Source of the DNA: Asparagopsis taxiformis
Lineage: Eukaryota > Rhodophyta > Florideophyceae > Bonnemaisoniales > Bonnemaisoniaceae
DNA: 64,000 nucleotides
Reading direction: 5' to 3'
Assembly: GCA_030407315.1 (NCBI GenBank)
Contig: JALQPE010000653.1
Coordinates: 19,263 to 83,262 of the forward strand
Shown: positions 10,014-20,234 of the stretch, piece after piece
Position numbering within the stretch: the stretch's first letter is position 1
Layout of the letters: every line of letters starts with the position of its first letter
Notes under the pieces: model-generated
What the model was told of the DNA's origin: nothing
Database searches by the model: none
What the model saw: only the letters and a program-made list of their open reading frames with translations
Program-made: the position numbers and the translations under genes

Positions 10014-10136
10014 ACATGTATGAGCGTATGCCTTTCCGCTTCGTCAACCCTGAATATTTGTATTCATGTATTCATAAAATAGGGCCACCCACATCCCTAT
10101 CCCGTTCTGCAAGCTTTACAAACCACTAGACGCATA

Positions 10137-11822
10137 CTCCACAACTATACAACAAACACTACTCGCTATTTCAGACGACGCGGTACACAAATAGCGTAGT
10201 CTCAACCTTCCGTGACGCCTTCCCTGATGCGTACAAGTGCGAAACACGTCTAGACGTACATCAGAAGTGAGCGCGGGATTTTTCGGCACAGGAGATGCTG
10301 GGCCACCAAATTGATTTTTCGGAAATTTTAGAATTTCTGGGCTGGCCAGCAATGCAATCGAGCTGGACATCCACCGGACGTCCATTTCAGGTTGATCGTG
10401 AGAGAGTAGGGCGGGACCATGATGAAACAAGGACCAAGACCTGTTCCTGACGTGTTGAGCCTGAAATCGACCCTTCGTAAGACGCGATTTTGGCTTACAG
10501 TTGGTGCTTACAGAAGCCAGTGATGACCCCGGTCGGGGCGGCAGCCGGTTCCTGGGGCCGTTGTGGCCAAATTAGACACCTTGATTTGAATTGAAATTTG
10601 GGCTATTCTCAAAAACATGCACATGTGAACATGTTTTTGAGATGGGGGTCTGCCGTACGGCACAATCGACCCGCCCAAATCGATGATTTTTCACAATTTT
10701 TTTCTGCCCGAAATTTTAGAATTTCTGGGCTCGCCAGCAATGCAATTGAGCTGGACATTCACCGGACGTCCATTTCAGGTTGGTCGAGTATTGCACATGG
10801 ATACAGTTTTGCAGCTATTTCTCAGCCCAACATTTTAGAATTTCAGGGCTGACCAGCAATGTAACCGAGCCGGACTTCCACTGGACGTCCATTTCAAGTT
10901 AGGCTAGTGCTGCACATTTGCTCGCATCGCAGCAACTAAGCAAGTGTTGAGAGCACCGAGATGCCATGCAGACAAGGGGGAATCGGCTGCAAACGGCTTC
11001 CCTGGTCGGCGGCTGGATGTCTGGATGTGAATGGCTGCAAGCATGGAAATCTTGCTACCGCACAGCGCATACACACTGCAGCAGCACATCACTGACGCAT
11101 GCGAAAGTTGGGTGCTGCAGTGCGTGGTTGTTTGTGTGTTTGTGTGTTTGTGTGTTTGTGTGTGTATGACGAACCTTGTGGTATCCCTAGGCGTGCACTG
11201 GTACAAAAAGTTTGGACTGCCCCATCGGTCGTACTTTGGCGCATTTACATGCATCGGAGAACGACCGAGGAGGTAGAGCAGCAATCGCTGTTGGCTGAGC
11301 GTCCAAATTGGAGGGCTTGGGGCAATGGTTCTATAGCAGTCATTTATAGGACGCCCACCGTTGATGACTGAGATCCACGGTGGGTTTAGTATTCATGGTG
11401 TTGTCCTGCATTGGCGGACGTCGAAGACGAGTACTTCCAGTGAGCGTCCAAGGTGAACAGCTCAGCAGAGGATTATGATGTGGATGTGAAGGCATGGATG
11501 AGGCCAGCAGGAACGTTTCTGCAAGATGGGCGTGAGTGGGTAAGTGAGCGGGGAGGGGCCGCTCGGGGCGCTTGGTAGCTTCTGGGGCCGTTGTGGCCAA
11601 ATTAGAATCAAGCCTATGTCCGGCGGACGTCCTGAATTGCTTTATTTTTTGGGCTATTCTCAAAAACATGCACATGTGAACATGTTTTTGAGATGGGGGT
11701 GTGCCGTACGGCACTTTCGACCGCCCAAATCGATGTATTTTTGCATTTTTTTTCTGACTGAAATTTTAGAATTTCTGGGCTCGCCAGCAATGCAATTGCG
11801 CTGGTCATTCACCGGACGTCCA
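10137..11822 (+). repeat. Left arm of the 1.7-kb internal inverted repeat
   Basis: This arm is the reverse complement of about 14446-16122. The inner 1.5 kb (10310-11822) is almost identical to its partner, whereas the outer 170 bp (10137-10310) is clearly more diverged. It contains four copies of a module of about 75 bp starting GAAATTTTAGAATTTCTGGG and ending near GGACGTCCATTTCA. It also holds two hairpins pairing CTCAAAAACATG with CATGTTTTTGAG, and a short (TGTGTTTG)n microsatellite at 11127-11165. No credible gene is seen. Confidence 0.88.
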
Positions 11823-14445
11823 TTTCCATTTCAGATCTACTGGTTGCACTAGGCCTGAAAGTGTTTCTGGATAGGGCCGAATAACGACCTGGGCAGCACG
11901 CACTGCGTAAGATGATCTGTGTGATGCAGACTGCAAGGATTTCTATGGTGATTCTGGCTGGGGAATGTGGTAAGCTTGATTGTTGCGTGGCTTTGTATCT
12001 CCTTGCCTGCCATTTTGCTTGGATATTTACACGAGCGATCAAACCGAAGACGCCGACTCGGCACAACTACCAACTCTCCTAGCTTCGAGTCAGCGCCATC
12101 CAATTGCAACTTGTGACACTCAAGACGAATACGTTGTGCTGATCTCTGCAATGAAAATTGAGTTAGTGCTGCAGTTCTTTTGGGCGATGCCAATATGCAG
12201 GGATACTGTTTACACCTTTTGGGAGTCAAGAAGTTCTCGGATTGCAAATCAAATCAGATCATGGTAGAATATCTGACTTTTCTCTCTTCCCTTCACCACA
12301 TCTGCATCCGGAGCTGAGCCAAGCTGAGCTGGAGGGAACCCGGCCGCTGACCCCTGTCATTCTCATAAACATCTTTAATGCAATACTATTCGTGTATGGT
12401 AATGTAAGTGCTAATGAAAATGTATACAAGTCTAGAATAAACGTTGCAGTGGTTCTTTGTAGCTATCGATACTTGCTAAAAATCTGTAGCTTTTGCTTTT
12501 CGCATGGACGAGTTGCAGTCTTTGTGTTTGTTTCATTTCTGCCACAAACGAGAGGCAATCAGGGTCTGTGTTCACATAGAGAATGATTTAATATATGCGC
12601 TCATTGCCGTCGTAGATACTTTTAACAATGGCCAGTACGTTTCTCTCGGCCGCCGCCGGGTACGGTCGGACTGAAAGATCGGGGAGATGTGTGGAGAGTA
12701 GTGTTTGGATAGAGACGAACGTTGCGATGGATGGAATGGTGATGATTTCATGCTGAAGCGATGGGAGATGGATGGATATGGTTGAATGAAATCTAGTATT
12801 CCGAAGGAGGCCTTTTCTCGAGGAAGAGGCATTATATTCTCACAAAGCATGTAGATACTGGTTTCCAGTTTGGTATGCTATTGTAGCTCAATTCACATCT
12901 TATCTACACGTACGTATGGAGAGAGATCCAAGTGTGCGTGGCACAGGTCCAACGGTGAAACAACGCAGTATGAAACTACCACAGATAAGGCGGCGTACAA
13001 AATCCTCGACTCAAGGCAGCTCTCAGGCTTTCGTGAGCACCGACTTCGTTCCACCAAGATGTTGCGGAAATATGTGCTGGTCTAACTTGATACGACCATT
13101 GGACAGTTTTGCTCTCTAAGCAATGAGCGAAAAATCAATGATTGCGCGTGTCGTCGGTACGGTCTTGTAATGTTGGCTCAACCAATAACATCTAACGTTC
13201 AGTTATCCACCCTCCGCCGTGTCGCGTCGTAAATTTGCACAGAAAATTTGTTTCAAATCTTTGCTCCAATTATCAGCTCAAATACGGCATTGATCTCCAG
13301 CTTCATCTGGACAGAAACACCGATCGCTCGATGTCTGTCTCAAATAAACCGCAGTCAAACGCCATGCGGAAAGTTTCATCGCTTCCCGTTGCGACTGAAT
13401 CTGCAAACGCCACACAAAAATTTGCCCTTTCCGCGTCCGGAACGAACGCCGACTACATGTCGTCAGGTTCCTGATCGACTGGATCGATGGAGCTTGCTCT
13501 GCAGGAGAGCAGGACAGACGGTTTGTTATGCCTGGACAATTTCCATACCGATCTCCCTTCTTGAGTGCAAAATTACGAGTCTAGAAATTGACCTGCATCG
13601 GCTGCTGTATCACATCTGTGCTAAGGATTGATGATACCCGTACCGCTGAGAAATTGCAGCTCTGGTAACGTGGGGATGATGTGCTGAACACGCAGAACGC
13701 TGATCCATAACGGGACTGCTTCATAGGCATAGTACGGAATGTATTGAGACAGCCCAAGCGAATTCAGGAGGGAGCACCAGGGCAGTGCGCGGTGACTCAG
13801 CAGATACCAGTGGTGAGTGGTCTAAATGGGGCTACACACGAGTTTGTCAATGAACAGTCTAGTTTAGTTTGGAAATGTTTCGGATGGATGGTATGTTGTA
13901 AATGTCGACAGATTTGAGGAAGCGATAGAAGCAATCAGCACCGTGTAGTTGCATCAAGGCTTTAGTGGCCATTGCTAGAGAACTTTCTCCAATGCCCTTA
14001 TTGCAGGATGGGCAGAAAACCCGGCCGGCTTCGAGATTGAAGAATTCATTGCGCAGATTGAATGAATGCAATTGACGGAGAATGCAGAAGTATGCAATGG
14101 TATCGTTTTGCAGGGTGACGTAGGGGAAACATGTTGGGCTTGTTGTAAATGCTGAGAGCGATGATGAGATCCAGTCGTTTCCGTCGTAGATGGCAGTGCT
14201 TATTTTCTGCACGGCTAGCTTGTCTGCTGGGCGACTGGGCGGTATTGGCGTACGATGAAGCGGGACTGGTGGTGTTTAAATGACATTTTTTGTTTGAAGA
14301 TGGATGTATGTGTGCGACTAGAATGTAGTAAGAGCATGAAAATGTTTATGTTTGATGGGCGTCGCATGTTGGGGGACTTTATGTCGTGTGGGGCAATAAT
14401 GTCTCAGGTATTTGAAGCAGACAGCAGTCGCTTGAGCGCATATAG
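11823..14445. other. Spacer between the inverted-repeat arms
   Basis: This is 2.6 kb of unique sequence separating the two arms. The only ORF of interest is the minus-strand frame at 13859-14212. The rest has short frames on both strands that look like chance, and no repeat or RNA gene that I can support. Confidence 0.6.
13859..14212 (-). CDS. Hypothetical 117-aa ORF with a CxxC...H...C cluster
   Basis: This frame lies in the spacer of the transposon's inverted repeat. In its second half it carries FCPSCNKGIG followed about 15 residues later by HGADC, a spacing that could bind one zinc ion. The rest is hydrophobic and polar residues with no domain I recognise. The other cysteine-bearing ORF of this transposon (9623-10013) is also on the minus strand, so both may be exons of one transposon gene. 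It could equally be a chance frame, since no second copy of this part is available for comparison. Confidence 0.3.
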   Translation of the reverse strand: MQKISTAIYDGNDWISSSLSAFTTSPTCFPYVTLQNDTIAYFCILRQLHSFNLRNEFFNLEAGRVFCPSCNKGIGESSLAMATKALMQLHGADCFYRFLKSVDIYNIPSIRNISKLN

Positions 14446-16122
14446 ACGTCCGGTGACTGACCAGCGCAATTGCATTGCTGGCGAGCCCAGAAATTCTAAA
14501 ATTTCAGTCAGAAAAAAATGCAAAAATACATCGATTTGGGCGGTCGAAAGTGCCGTACGGCACACCCCCATCTCAAAAACATGTTCACATGTGCATGTTT
14601 TTGAGAATAGCCCAAAAAATAAAGCAATTCAGGACGTCCGCCGGACATAGGCTTGATTCTAATTTGGCCACAACGGCCCCAGAAGCTACCAAGCGCCCCG
14701 AGCGGCCCCTCCCCGCTCACTTACCCACTCACGCCCATCTTGCAGAAACGTTCCTGCTGGCCTCATCCATGCCTTCACATCCACATCATAATCCTCTGCT
14801 GAGCTGTTCACCTTGGACGCTCACTGGAAGTACTCGTCTTCGACGTCCGCCAATGCAGGACAACACCATGAATACTAAACCCACCGTGGATCTCAGTCAT
14901 CAACGGTGGGCGTCCTATAAATGACTGCTATAGAACCATTGCCCCAAGCCCTCCAATTTGGACGCTCAGCCAACAGCGATTGCTGCTCTACCTCCTCGGT
15001 CGTTCTCCGATGCATGTAAATGCGCCAAAGTACGACCGATGGGGCAGTCCAAACTTTTTGTACCAGTGCACGCCTAGGGATACCACAAGGTTCGTCATAC
15101 ACACACAAACACACAAACACACAAACACACAAACAACCACGCACTGCAGCACCCAACTTTCGCATGCGTCAGTGATGTGCTGCTGCAGTGTGTATGCGCT
15201 GTGCGGTAGCAAGATTTCCATGCTTGCAGCCATTCACATCCAGACATCCAGCCGCCGACCAGGGAAGCCGTTTGCAGCCGATTCCCCCTTGTCTGCATGG
15301 CATCTCGGTGCTCTCAACACTTGCTTAGTTGCTGCGATGCGAGCAAATGTGCAGCACTAGCCTAACTTGAAATGGACGTCCAGTGGAAGTCCGGCTCGGT
15401 TACATTGCTGGTCAGCCCTGAAATTCTAAAATGTTGGGCTGAGAAATAGCTGCAAAACTGTATCCATGTGCAATACTCGACCAACCTGAAATGGACGTCC
15501 GGTGAATGTCCAGCTCAATTGCATTGCTGGCGAGCCCAGAAATTCTAAAATTTCGGGCAGAAAAAAATTGTGAAAAATCATCGATTTGGGCGGGTCGATT
15601 GTGCCGTACGGCAGACCCCCATCTCAAAAACATGTTCACATGTGCATGTTTTTGAGAATAGCCCAAATTTCAATTCAAATCAAGGTGTCTAATTTGGCCA
15701 CAACGGCCCCAGGAACCGGCTGCCGCCCCGACCGGGGTCATCACTGGCTTCTGTAAGCACCAACTGTAAGCCAAAATCGCGTCTTACGAAGGGTCGATTT
15801 CAGGCTCAACACGTCAGGAACAGGTCTTGGTCCTTGTTTCATCATGGTCCCGCCCTACTCTCTCACGATCAACCTGAAATGGACGTCCGGTGGATGTCCA
15901 GCTCGATTGCATTGCTGGCCAGCCCAGAAATTCTAAAATTTCCAAAAAATCAATTTGGTGGCTCAGCATCTTCTGTGCAGAAAACTCTCGCACTCATTTC
16001 TGATATACGTTTTGACGTGTTTTTTACTTTTAAGCATCAGGAAAGGCGTTACGGAAAATTGGGACTACGCCACTTGTGAGTCGCGTCGTCTGAGATAGCG
16101 AGTAGAGTTTGTTGTATAGTAT
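14446..16122 (-). repeat. Right arm of the 1.7-kb internal inverted repeat
   Basis: This is the inverted counterpart of 10137-11822. The same frames reappear with identical translations on the opposite strand, for example 10598-10852 plus and 15412-15666 minus. Identity is near complete from 14446 to 15945, then falls over 15946-16122. The whole structure could fold into a hairpin with a 2.6-kb loop. Confidence 0.88.
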
Positions 16123-16670
16123 TTATATTGTATTCCAAATGTGCGTTCGAGACCTCGTTTGTAATGTTCTCGTGGTTTTGTGGGTATCAGTTTTGTGCTC
16201 ACTTCTGGCAGCCCAATGGTGGAATGTGCCTGAGCGATCAATCATCACCGCTAGGTCACACATTTTGCTGGCAACGTGCGCTTGGAAGGACGAATGACCG
16301 CCGTGGGAGATGGATTTTCAATTAATTCATTTGAAATAATAAAATTATATTAACTGCGAACTTCATGGAATAAGTTTGTGCTTTACAGTGGATATTACAG
16401 GGATCATTTAAGGGAAGCAAATGGATTGTGATATATATGATTATACCATTCCGATGTTCTCGATCCGGATCTCATCATTCGGGAGTTCAGAGACCATGGC
16501 TTGGGCCATTATTAATCTCAATACCGGCGATGATATGGAGTATGCACAGCAGGACTTAAGCGGACGCTGAAAGCTGTCCAGTCGACGCCGCAGGTTAACC
16601 TGTGGAATTCCACTTCTCCGCCGTCACTGGCTGAGGTTCTTTGGTCGTGTTTCCTTTGTTTGGTGTAGAG

Positions 16671-18060
16671 GATAGAACGACGGTGAGTATGCCAGTTTGG
16701 AGAGTATGCAGCGAGGGAAGCGTGTGTTTTGAGTCGTACTGTTGTCGTTGATGCGATATTGATTCATTAGAAGCTTCGTGAGTCATGGTTTGCATGTTGT
16801 GAACCATGGGAGGCAGGTAAGTAAGTGAGTCTCGCGGGTGCGCAATAAGGGATGCATGGGTGTTTAGTCTGACTGTTCTGGTTCATTTTGATGTTGTATA
16901 GGTGGTGCAGGAATAGTGATGAAGTAAGGTAAGTTTCATTGAGCTTAAAGACGGGTTTCGCGATGAAATGGAATGCTGACTACATTTTTTCGTTGCACGA
17001 TTTGTGAATTATTGGTTGTATTGTTTGTATGATGCAACGAGATGAAGAGGTTAAGTGCGTCCTGAGGGTATGAAGCGAGGGAAGTGTTTGTTTTAAATTT
17101 GACTGTCGTCTTTTATGCAATATTTATTTATTGGGAGCTTAGTGAGTCATAGTGCATATTTGCTGAAGGGTGGAAGGGAGGTAGGCGAGCATTTGAGGGG
17201 TGCAGTGAGTGGAATGTGGGTTTTGAGTCTGACTGCTGTGGTTGATGTTGATTTTGTGTAGGTGATTCTGGAATGGTGATGACGGAAGGTAAGTTACATT
17301 GAGCGCCTAGTTAAGTTGCGCGAAGATATGGAATGCTGACTACATTTTTTTGTACAATTTTTGACTTATGGTTTCTATTGTGTGCAGGATACAACGAGGG
17401 TAAGTGAGTTCTGAGGGTATGCAGCGAGGGAAGCATGGGTTTTCAGTCCGACTGTTGTTGTTGATTTCGATTTTTTGTAGGTGATGCAGGAATGGTGATG
17501 ACGGAAGGTAAGTTGCATTTAGCGCGCAGTCCGGTGGTGCGAAGATGCGGAATGTTGACTTCATTTGTTGGTTGTGAGATTTTCGACTTTTGGTCTGTAT
17601 TGTGTGTAGAATGAAACGAGAGTAAGTGAGTTCTGAGGGTATGCATCGAGAGAAGTGTTTGTTTCGAATCTGACTATTGCAGTTGATGCGATATTTATTC
17701 ATTGGAAGCTTATCCAGTCATGGTGCGTATTGTGTCGAGCGAAGGAAAGTGCGGAAGTTTTGAGAGTATGCTGAGAGGGACATGTGGGTTTTGAGTCCGA
17801 CTGTTGTTGTTGATTTCGATTTTATGCAGGTGATGCTGGAATGGTGATGACAGAAGGTAAGTTTCATTGAGCGCCAAGACTTGTTTTGCGAAGATATGGA
17901 CTGCTGACTTTGATTATTCATTGCAAGGTTTTTGCATCATGGTTTGTATTGTGTGTAGGATGGATGAGAGGTAAGTAAGGGATTTTCTAAGATATCTGGC
18001 GTGGTAAGCGTCGCTTTTGAATCTGACTGTTGGGGTTGATGTTGTGTATGTGATGCAGGA
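16671..18060 (+). repeat. Repeated micro-exon-like array with consensus splice signals
   Basis: Two short segments alternate. Segment A is 27 nt (16902-16928, 17262-17288, 17481-17507, 17830-17856). Segment B is 12 nt (16671-16682, 17388-17399, 17610-17621, 17959-17970). Most are preceded by TAG or CAG and followed by GTAAG or GTGAG. The intervening sequences of about 80-210 nt are also repeated and hold a CTGAC branch-like motif 30-60 nt before the acceptor. Both segment lengths are multiples of three. One frame reads through several units (DAGMVMTE from A), but A at 16902 and B at 17610 carry stops in it. It may be a decayed or non-coding multi-intron transcript, or a tandem duplication that copied one cassette. 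Confidence 0.5.
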
Positions 18061-18428
18061 GTGGTGAAGCAGGAACGGCAGGACTCAAGGAGAGTGAAGA
18101 AGGGATCTAGGAAGATGGGGAATGAAGCTGTGAGGTGTTTCTGGTATGTGTATATTTTGGGGCATACGATAGAAGTAAGAGTGGGTTTCAAGTCGTGTAA
18201 GATTTTGCTGACCATGTTCGTGTTTCATGTCTTGATGATTTAATGGGCTGTGGTGGTGTCGAGGAAAGCGGGGATGGTATTGGGAAGGAGCAGATTTTTT
18301 GTAATCTAGGTCGTGAGGGTTCTTGAAGTATGTGCGGATGGTGGTGCATGGCGTTCGGATGGTAGGGAGAACGCGATAGTGAGGGAGATGGTTGATCGAC
18401 GATATGCTGACAGGTATTTTGTATTCCG

Positions 18429-18548
18429 GCTGGATACGTATTCCATATTCTAGCTGGATACATATTCCGTATCCTGGCTGGATACGTATTTCCTATTCTA
18501 ACCGGGTATTTATTTCCTATTCTGACCAGATATGTATTTCCTATTCTA
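18429..18548. repeat. 24-bp tandem repeat, five copies
   Basis: Units start near GCTGGATACGTATTCC and repeat every 24 bp at 18429, 18453, 18477, 18501 and 18525. The last two are more diverged. It lies inside the right subterminal region of the 10.4-kb transposon. Confidence 0.85.
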
Positions 18549-18671
18549 GAGAGACGTATTGTATACCAGCAGTTTCGTAAATGAGAGAATAAAATACGGT
18601 CCGATATGGGCCCTCAATTTACCATCCGCTGAAATTTCTTTCCTCCCGGTTCTCGCTGATATATTGTATAC

Positions 18672-18931
18672 TGGATGTCGGGCCCTAGGATCCCGCCAAA
18701 CGTACTAGAGAAAGTGGATGTCGGGTCCTAGTACTCCGCCGAACGTACTAGAGAAAGTGGATGTCGGGTCCTAGTATTCCGCCGAACGTACTAGAGAAAG
18801 TGGATGTCGGGTCCTAGGATCCCGCTGAATGTACTAGAGAAATTGGATGTCGGGTCCTAGTATTCCGCCGAACGTACTAGAGAAAGTGGATGTCGGGTCC
18901 TAGTATTCCGCCGAACGTACTAGAGAAAGTG
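18672..18931. repeat. 43-bp tandem repeat, about six copies
   Basis: Units have the form TGGATGTCGGGTCCTAG ... GAACGTACTAGAGAAAG. Each carries GTACTAGA, the complement of TCTAGTAC, which is also repeated in the left subterminal region (8740-8870). This is a plausible binding-site array for whatever protein mobilises the element. Confidence 0.85.
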
Positions 18932-19030
18932 GACGTCCGCATCCAAAAAATTTTTATTTTTTTTTCGGACGCGGACGTTCATTTGTTCTAGTAAATCTCG
19001 GGGCCGACTAGGACCCGTACTAGAGAGACT

Positions 19031-19063
19031 GGACGTCCGCGTCCACTTCCGAAAACACAGACG
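19031..19063 (-). repeat. Right terminal inverted repeat of the 10.4-kb transposon
   Basis: It ends TTCCGAAAACACAGACG and pairs with 8699-8731 at 31 of 33 positions. AA then TAG separate it from the chromovirus 3' LTR. Confidence 0.85.
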
Positions 19064-19068
19064 AATAG

Positions 19069-19429
19069 TGTAACGAACTGAAGCTGATGCCAGCAATGGC
19101 CAGCATAAACTAGTGTATTCTAGACACTACAAGTTACACTAAGTTTACTCATATACTATAGGCTGCTAGAAAGTAACTTGCTGTTACGCCTAGAAGTATC
19201 TAGTTGGCTATGTCATCGAGTGATGTCATGATGGCATCATGTTAGATTTATTTTGATGACATAATTTTATTTAGATTAGTATTTTCTAGAATTAGTTCGA
19301 CATCGAACTACAATTCTATGGTGGGTATAAAAAGGCATGGTCAACTCCGGTCTTGGGGGATCAGAGGCATCATCGATCATTCAACGAAAACAACTACCAC
19401 TCAGCTATCCCGTATACACATTCGTTTCA
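19069..19429 (+). repeat. 3' LTR of the full-length chromovirus
   Basis: This LTR is 361 bp and starts TGTAACGA and ends TCGTTTCA. It differs from the 5' LTR by about one indel and two substitutions. The following GTGGG matches the five bases before the 5' LTR. Confidence 0.95.
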
Positions 19430-19434
19430 GTGGG

Positions 19435-20226
19435 GTAGCGGATGCTGATCGTAGCGTCGGGGAGCTAACGCTGTTGGTCGGCGCCAACTATTGGTGCTGA
19501 GTATATAAGCTGCATTGAGCTGCATATGCCTAGTTGCTGTTGATAGCGTCATTAATCGTCTCTGCTATAATATAAGCACACTGACAGAGCCCGTATGTCA
19601 GTCGTCGAATCGTGCTGCGGCGATTGGCTGCTCGTGTAATCTTTCGCACGGCGGCGACAAGTATATAATAATATAAGCTCCCTTACGGTGAAAAATCCCC
19701 TAAATCTTCCGGCCTTCCAACAACCGTATTCCCGGCAATGAAAAGAAAATGAAAAAGATGTAGAGAGGGATACTGAATCAGGAGTATGATGTCTTCATCA
19801 AATTCACTATCGCCGAACCATTGTATGAGCTACTGGTCAAGCTGGGCCTCAAAGTGTTTCTTGGAGCGATTGCAAGCGGATGGCGAACGAGGAGTGATCA
19901 TCATTCCTGTATTCTACCGGCTGACTCTGCTATTCGGCCTAGTAGATGAGAATGGTGAGGGAGAAGAAATATGGGACTGCAGGTCCTAGTCGTTGAGGTA
20001 TCAAGTGAACTCGGTTTGTGGTGGAGAGCGGCGCAAGCGCTGCAACTGTACGGGCCGTATGAACCAAACGCTGTCGAAACTTGGGTGCGACAGCGCGCTG
20101 CCTTGCATTCGATTGTTGACAAGATGTGCAGCGTCCGCGGATGATTGTCAGCATAGATGCATCGGCGTTGGGCTGCGCTTAGCGGCGGAGCGAGTGTGAG
20201 TCATACACGTGGCCAGCAACAGATTG
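19435..20226. other. Intergenic stretch, nothing recognised
   Basis: About 790 bp lie between the chromovirus and the hAT element. Short frames exist (for example 19786-19989 plus) but show no recognisable motif. Two TATATAA-like stretches at 19501-19680 are the only notable compositional feature. Confidence 0.5.
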
Positions 20227-20234
20227 GACAGATT

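Larger units (their letters stand above)
8699..19063. mobile_element. 10.4-kb DNA transposon of unrecognised family
   Basis: Its borders are exact because the target is known: the truncated chromovirus copy shows the empty site as GAGGGGGGAGTAGTG. Here the same 15 positions are split with AA on both sides (8697-8698 and 19064-19065), suggesting a 2-bp duplication. The ends form 33-bp inverted repeats with 31 matches, starting CGTCTGTGTT. Both subterminal regions are rich in CTAGTAC. Inside are a 1.7-kb inverted repeat, a micro-exon-like array, 24-bp and 43-bp tandem repeats and small cysteine-containing ORFs. No transposase could be recognised, so it may be non-autonomous or encode an unfamiliar, intron-rich enzyme. 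A second copy of its left 1.4 kb lies at 48852-50269. Confidence 0.8.
3063..19429 (+). mobile_element. Full-length Ty3/gypsy chromovirus, split by a nested 10.4-kb DNA transposon
   Basis: The 5' LTR (3063-3422) and 3' LTR (19069-19429) differ at about three positions. They are flanked by a perfect 5-bp target duplication GTGGG (3058-3062 and 19430-19434). Between the LTRs lie a primer binding site, a structured leader, gag, pol and a polypurine tract. Positions 8699-19063 are a foreign DNA transposon inserted between the polypurine tract and the 3' LTR. Removing that insert leaves about 6 kb, a normal size for a chromovirus. The nearly identical LTRs mean both insertions are young. The chromodomain-like tail of pol, known in this group to guide integration to marked chromatin, places it in the chromovirus lineage. 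Confidence 0.95.

Noticed and set aside
11127..11165. Telomere-like GT-rich repeat
   Set aside because: It is a short TGTGTTTG microsatellite, interior to the transposon and mirrored in the other arm.
11340..14924. Pairs of identical ORFs on opposite strands (for example 11340-11714 and 14550-14924)
   Set aside because: They are mirror images produced by the 1.7-kb inverted repeat. None has a recognisable motif.
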